This document shows positions 61,869 to 64,000 of a stretch of DNA of 64,000 nucleotides, one piece after another. The notes below the pieces were generated by a model. That model was not told where the DNA came from. It saw only the letters and a list, made by a program, of their open reading frames with translations, and ran no database searches. The stretch's first letter is position 1; each line of letters starts with the position of its first letter. This stretch comes from Parus major (taxonomy: Eukaryota; Chordata; Aves; Passeriformes; Paridae), in NCBI RefSeq assembly GCF_001522545.3, contig NC_031770.1:111041597-111105596 (forward strand). The letters are read 5' to 3'. The translations under genes were made by a program, and so were the position numbers.

Positions 61869-61916
61869 ACAGCCATGCCCAAAACCAGCCATGCCCAAAA
61901 CCAGCCATGCCCAAAG
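61869..61916 (+). repeat. 16-bp minisatellite, three copies
   Basis: Three head-to-tail copies of about CCAGCCATGCCCAAAA, with only end differences. The near identity points to recent expansion. Confidence 0.92.
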
Positions 61917-63283
61917 AGCTCTGATTCTACTCCCAATAAGCATTTCACACACAGAGGGTTGATCAGGAGATGGGTGCTGCCCTGAAGGCACAGACAGCTG
62001 TGGTGGTTCTGTCCTGCACACACAATCAGGACAGTCAGACAAACATTTCAAAGTGCTAAAGATCCTGTCCTGCCCCTTTGCTCTGCCTCTGTGGAGGGGG
62101 ACACTAGAAAAAACACACTATCAGATCACAGGTCTTTGCATTAGTTGGGCCTGAAAAGGCAGAACAGATTTAAAACATTTACGTTATTTCCTTTGGGGAA
62201 ACATTCAGGCAAAGCCAAAAATATCAATGCCAGATAAAATATCAGTGCCAGGCCAGAACAGGGAAACAAACATTTAAGTTACTGGTTCCAGTGCTGCAAA
62301 GACACAGAAGTGTGTCCAGTCTCTGCTCCTGAGGGAGCTCAGGATTTCAGTCTTAGCTCTGCCAAAAGATGATCTCCTGCTCCTAATCAGTTCCCAAGAC
62401 CCCCATGCAACCAAGAGGAAAGGGAAGCATTAAAGAAATTGTAAAATCACATCCTACAAATCTGCTGGCTGAGATCTCACTGGGGTTGCAGGCCCAGGAG
62501 GAGGGTAGCACACAGTCATCCAGTCCTTCCATGGAAAGGAGGCTCCTCAGAGGGGGGAAAACTCCTCCCAGCCATTTAGCCCTGGACAGAAATAAGCATT
62601 CATCCCTAAACTACATCCAAGTTCCCCAGCCCTTTTCTACTGTACAACATTACCCACAAAAGAGACGTTCCTGTAAGCAGAAGGAAAGGCAAAGCACTCC
62701 TGGGCTCAAAGAGGAGAGCTGAGAGCCCAAATGATCACCTGCCACTCTGCATATGGATTTGAAAGATCCACTTTGCTCTGTGCTGCTCCCAGCTCCTGTA
62801 AAAGGGTTCTAAGAGCCTTTTTGGACCAGGAATCTACGGCTTGTTAGGCAAAGTTCAGCATCCCAAACAATTACAGCGCTGCCGAAATGCCGGTATCCAC
62901 TTTAAAACAGCACGAGGCATCAGGAAGACAAGTCAGGAAAGTGGAAAGGAGAAAATGTAGAATGGAAAGAGCTTGCAAGACCCTCCCAAGAGAGCCCAGA
63001 TCAGGATAAGTGGAAAAGTTTCTGCAAAAGCAAAGGAGAGCTGAACACCAACACACTCAGACTGAGCTAAGGACATGATGTACAAAAATAAAGAGATCCG
63101 GAGCAGAGCTACAATTTTTTAAACAACACAAGAGGCAAAACAGCTCCTCCTACTCCACCATTACAAATCAAATTCTTACAGGCTTGCACGAGGCTACAAC
63201 ACATCCATGAAAACCAGAGCAGGGAAAAGGACCCTTGCCTTGGCTTTCCCATCTCCAAACCCCCTCAGAGAGCCAGCACATAC

Positions 63284-63437
63284 CTCTCCATAACAGCCAG
63301 GCACTCCTTTCTCCACGTGAACCGACTGCCTCGCCGTAGTCTGAAGGTCCCAGAGGTAGCTGTGACTGGGGGAGGTGTCTGTCTCCATTCTGGCTCTTCT
63401 ATTGGGATGGGAGCGGGTCTCATGCTTAGTGTAGCCC
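63284..63437 (-). CDS. HMBOX1: HMBOX1 coding exon, linker and start of the homeodomain (154 nt)
   Basis: On the minus strand the exon follows TATTGTCCCTAG. Two bases complete a Gly codon, then it encodes ATLSMRPAPIPIEEPEWRQT, PPPVTATSGTFRLRRGSRFT and WRKECLAVME, plus AG of a split Ser codon before GTATGT. The linker MRPAPIPIEEPEWRQTPPPV and the start of homeodomain helix 1 (RFTWRKECLAVMES) are diagnostic of HMBOX1. The upstream HNF1/POU-like domain exons and the promoter are beyond the window's right edge. With the four exons downstream, the window supplies about residues 234-420 of the usual 420. Confidence 0.97.
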
Positions 63438-64000
63438 CTAGGGACAATAAACACTGTGTTTCCCAGAGGGTTAAAATCAGGCTCGTCCTGTCACTCCTGC
63501 TCGTGGAAAAAGAACAAAACAGGTGATGAAACCGTTCAAACTGAAAAAAAATATAAAGTATTATCAAAGACAACTTAAAGATGTACAAAGCCAGCTAGAA
63601 TTCCCATTTCCCAAACTCCAAGGCACAATGGGATGACCATGGAAATCCAAGGAGCTGATAGGCACTGAGGAAAATCTGTCTTGTCTTCATCAAGAGGAAA
63701 AGGATCACACAGAAAGGGTGAACTGTGCCCCAGATGGGATTCATTTAGGTTGTGCTGCCACCTCAGCTGTCACAGAATAGGAAACAGCAGTTTCTATTTA
63801 ATTATACCCCAGTCTCAGGAAGCAAAAGGGAAATTTTTACCAAAGGTATTTCAGTGTGTCTAAAGAGCTGAGAAAATACCTGAAAGCAGCTCCACCAATA
63901 GAAACACACCCTATGGCCTGGGAAATCATGGGCTCCCAAGTGCCAGGGTGCCTGAAAAAGTCAGTGCAAGCAGATTAACTTCACAACCTTCCTCTCCTGC
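63438..64000 (-). other. HMBOX1: HMBOX1 intron (partial)
   Basis: The sequence upstream of the linker exon runs to the window edge. No further coding exon, repeat or RNA gene was recognised. Confidence 0.75.

Larger units (their letters stand above)
44343..63283 (-). other. HMBOX1: HMBOX1 intron, 18.9 kb
   Basis: The intron runs from GTATGT (63283-63278) to CTTTTGCAG. It holds four CR1 3' fragments, two pieces of an older LINE with reverse-transcriptase remnants, and a GC-rich open stretch at 49,400-49,711. A 16-bp tandem repeat lies at 61,869-61,916, a (GA)n run at 56,504-56,519 and several A/T runs. Large parts (50,000-53,000 and 58,700-63,200) are unique AT-rich sequence with no recognisable gene. 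Confidence 0.85.

Noticed and set aside
61869..61916. CRISPR-like direct repeats
   Set aside because: The copies are contiguous with no spacers and the context is a vertebrate intron.

Overview
The window looks like nuclear DNA from a bird. The evidence is that the only dispersed repeats I can recognise are CR1 LINE fragments with bird-type 3' ends, there are no mammalian-type SINEs, the introns are compact, and the two recognisable genes are vertebrate genes that also lie tail to tail in human (KIF13B and HMBOX1, 8p21). The species cannot be told from this window. There is no operon, phage, CRISPR array or other prokaryotic-style system, and I found no convincing new biological system.

Region 1 (1-19,660, + strand) is the 3' end of KIF13B, a kinesin-3 motor. 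Five coding exons (1838-1955, 2231-2364, 10279-10341, 11829-12798, 15355-15638) have matching splice phases and encode about the last 520 residues. They cover a low-complexity linker, a Ser/Pro-rich tail and the C-terminal CAP-Gly domain. A 4-kb 3' UTR ends at a strong poly(A) signal near 19,640.

Region 2 (19,661-37,226) lies between the two stop codons. It contains several CR1 fragments, an unassigned UTR-like island with minus-strand poly(A) signals (about 22,100-24,010), and repeat-poor sequence (about 34,500-37,226) that best fits the HMBOX1 3' UTR.

Region 3 (37,227-64,000, - strand) is the 3' half of HMBOX1 (HOT1), an atypical homeodomain protein. Five coding exons (63437-63284, 44342-44260, 42105-42010, 40606-40512, 37364-37227) give about the last 187 of roughly 420 residues, including the whole homeodomain split over three exons. 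A 19-kb intron separates the first two and holds CR1 fragments, a decayed LINE reverse-transcriptase remnant, and a GC-rich open stretch on the opposite strand with good splice signals.

The two genes converge and have no known shared pathway. The items most worth a second look are: a 41-bp tandem duplication of a KIF13B splice donor whose second copy has lost the GT; a near-complete palindrome made of two CR1 tails; the candidate antisense exon at 49.4-49.7 kb; the minus-strand UTR-like island at 22-24 kb; and a tRNA-like A-box/B-box pair in the HMBOX1 3' UTR.
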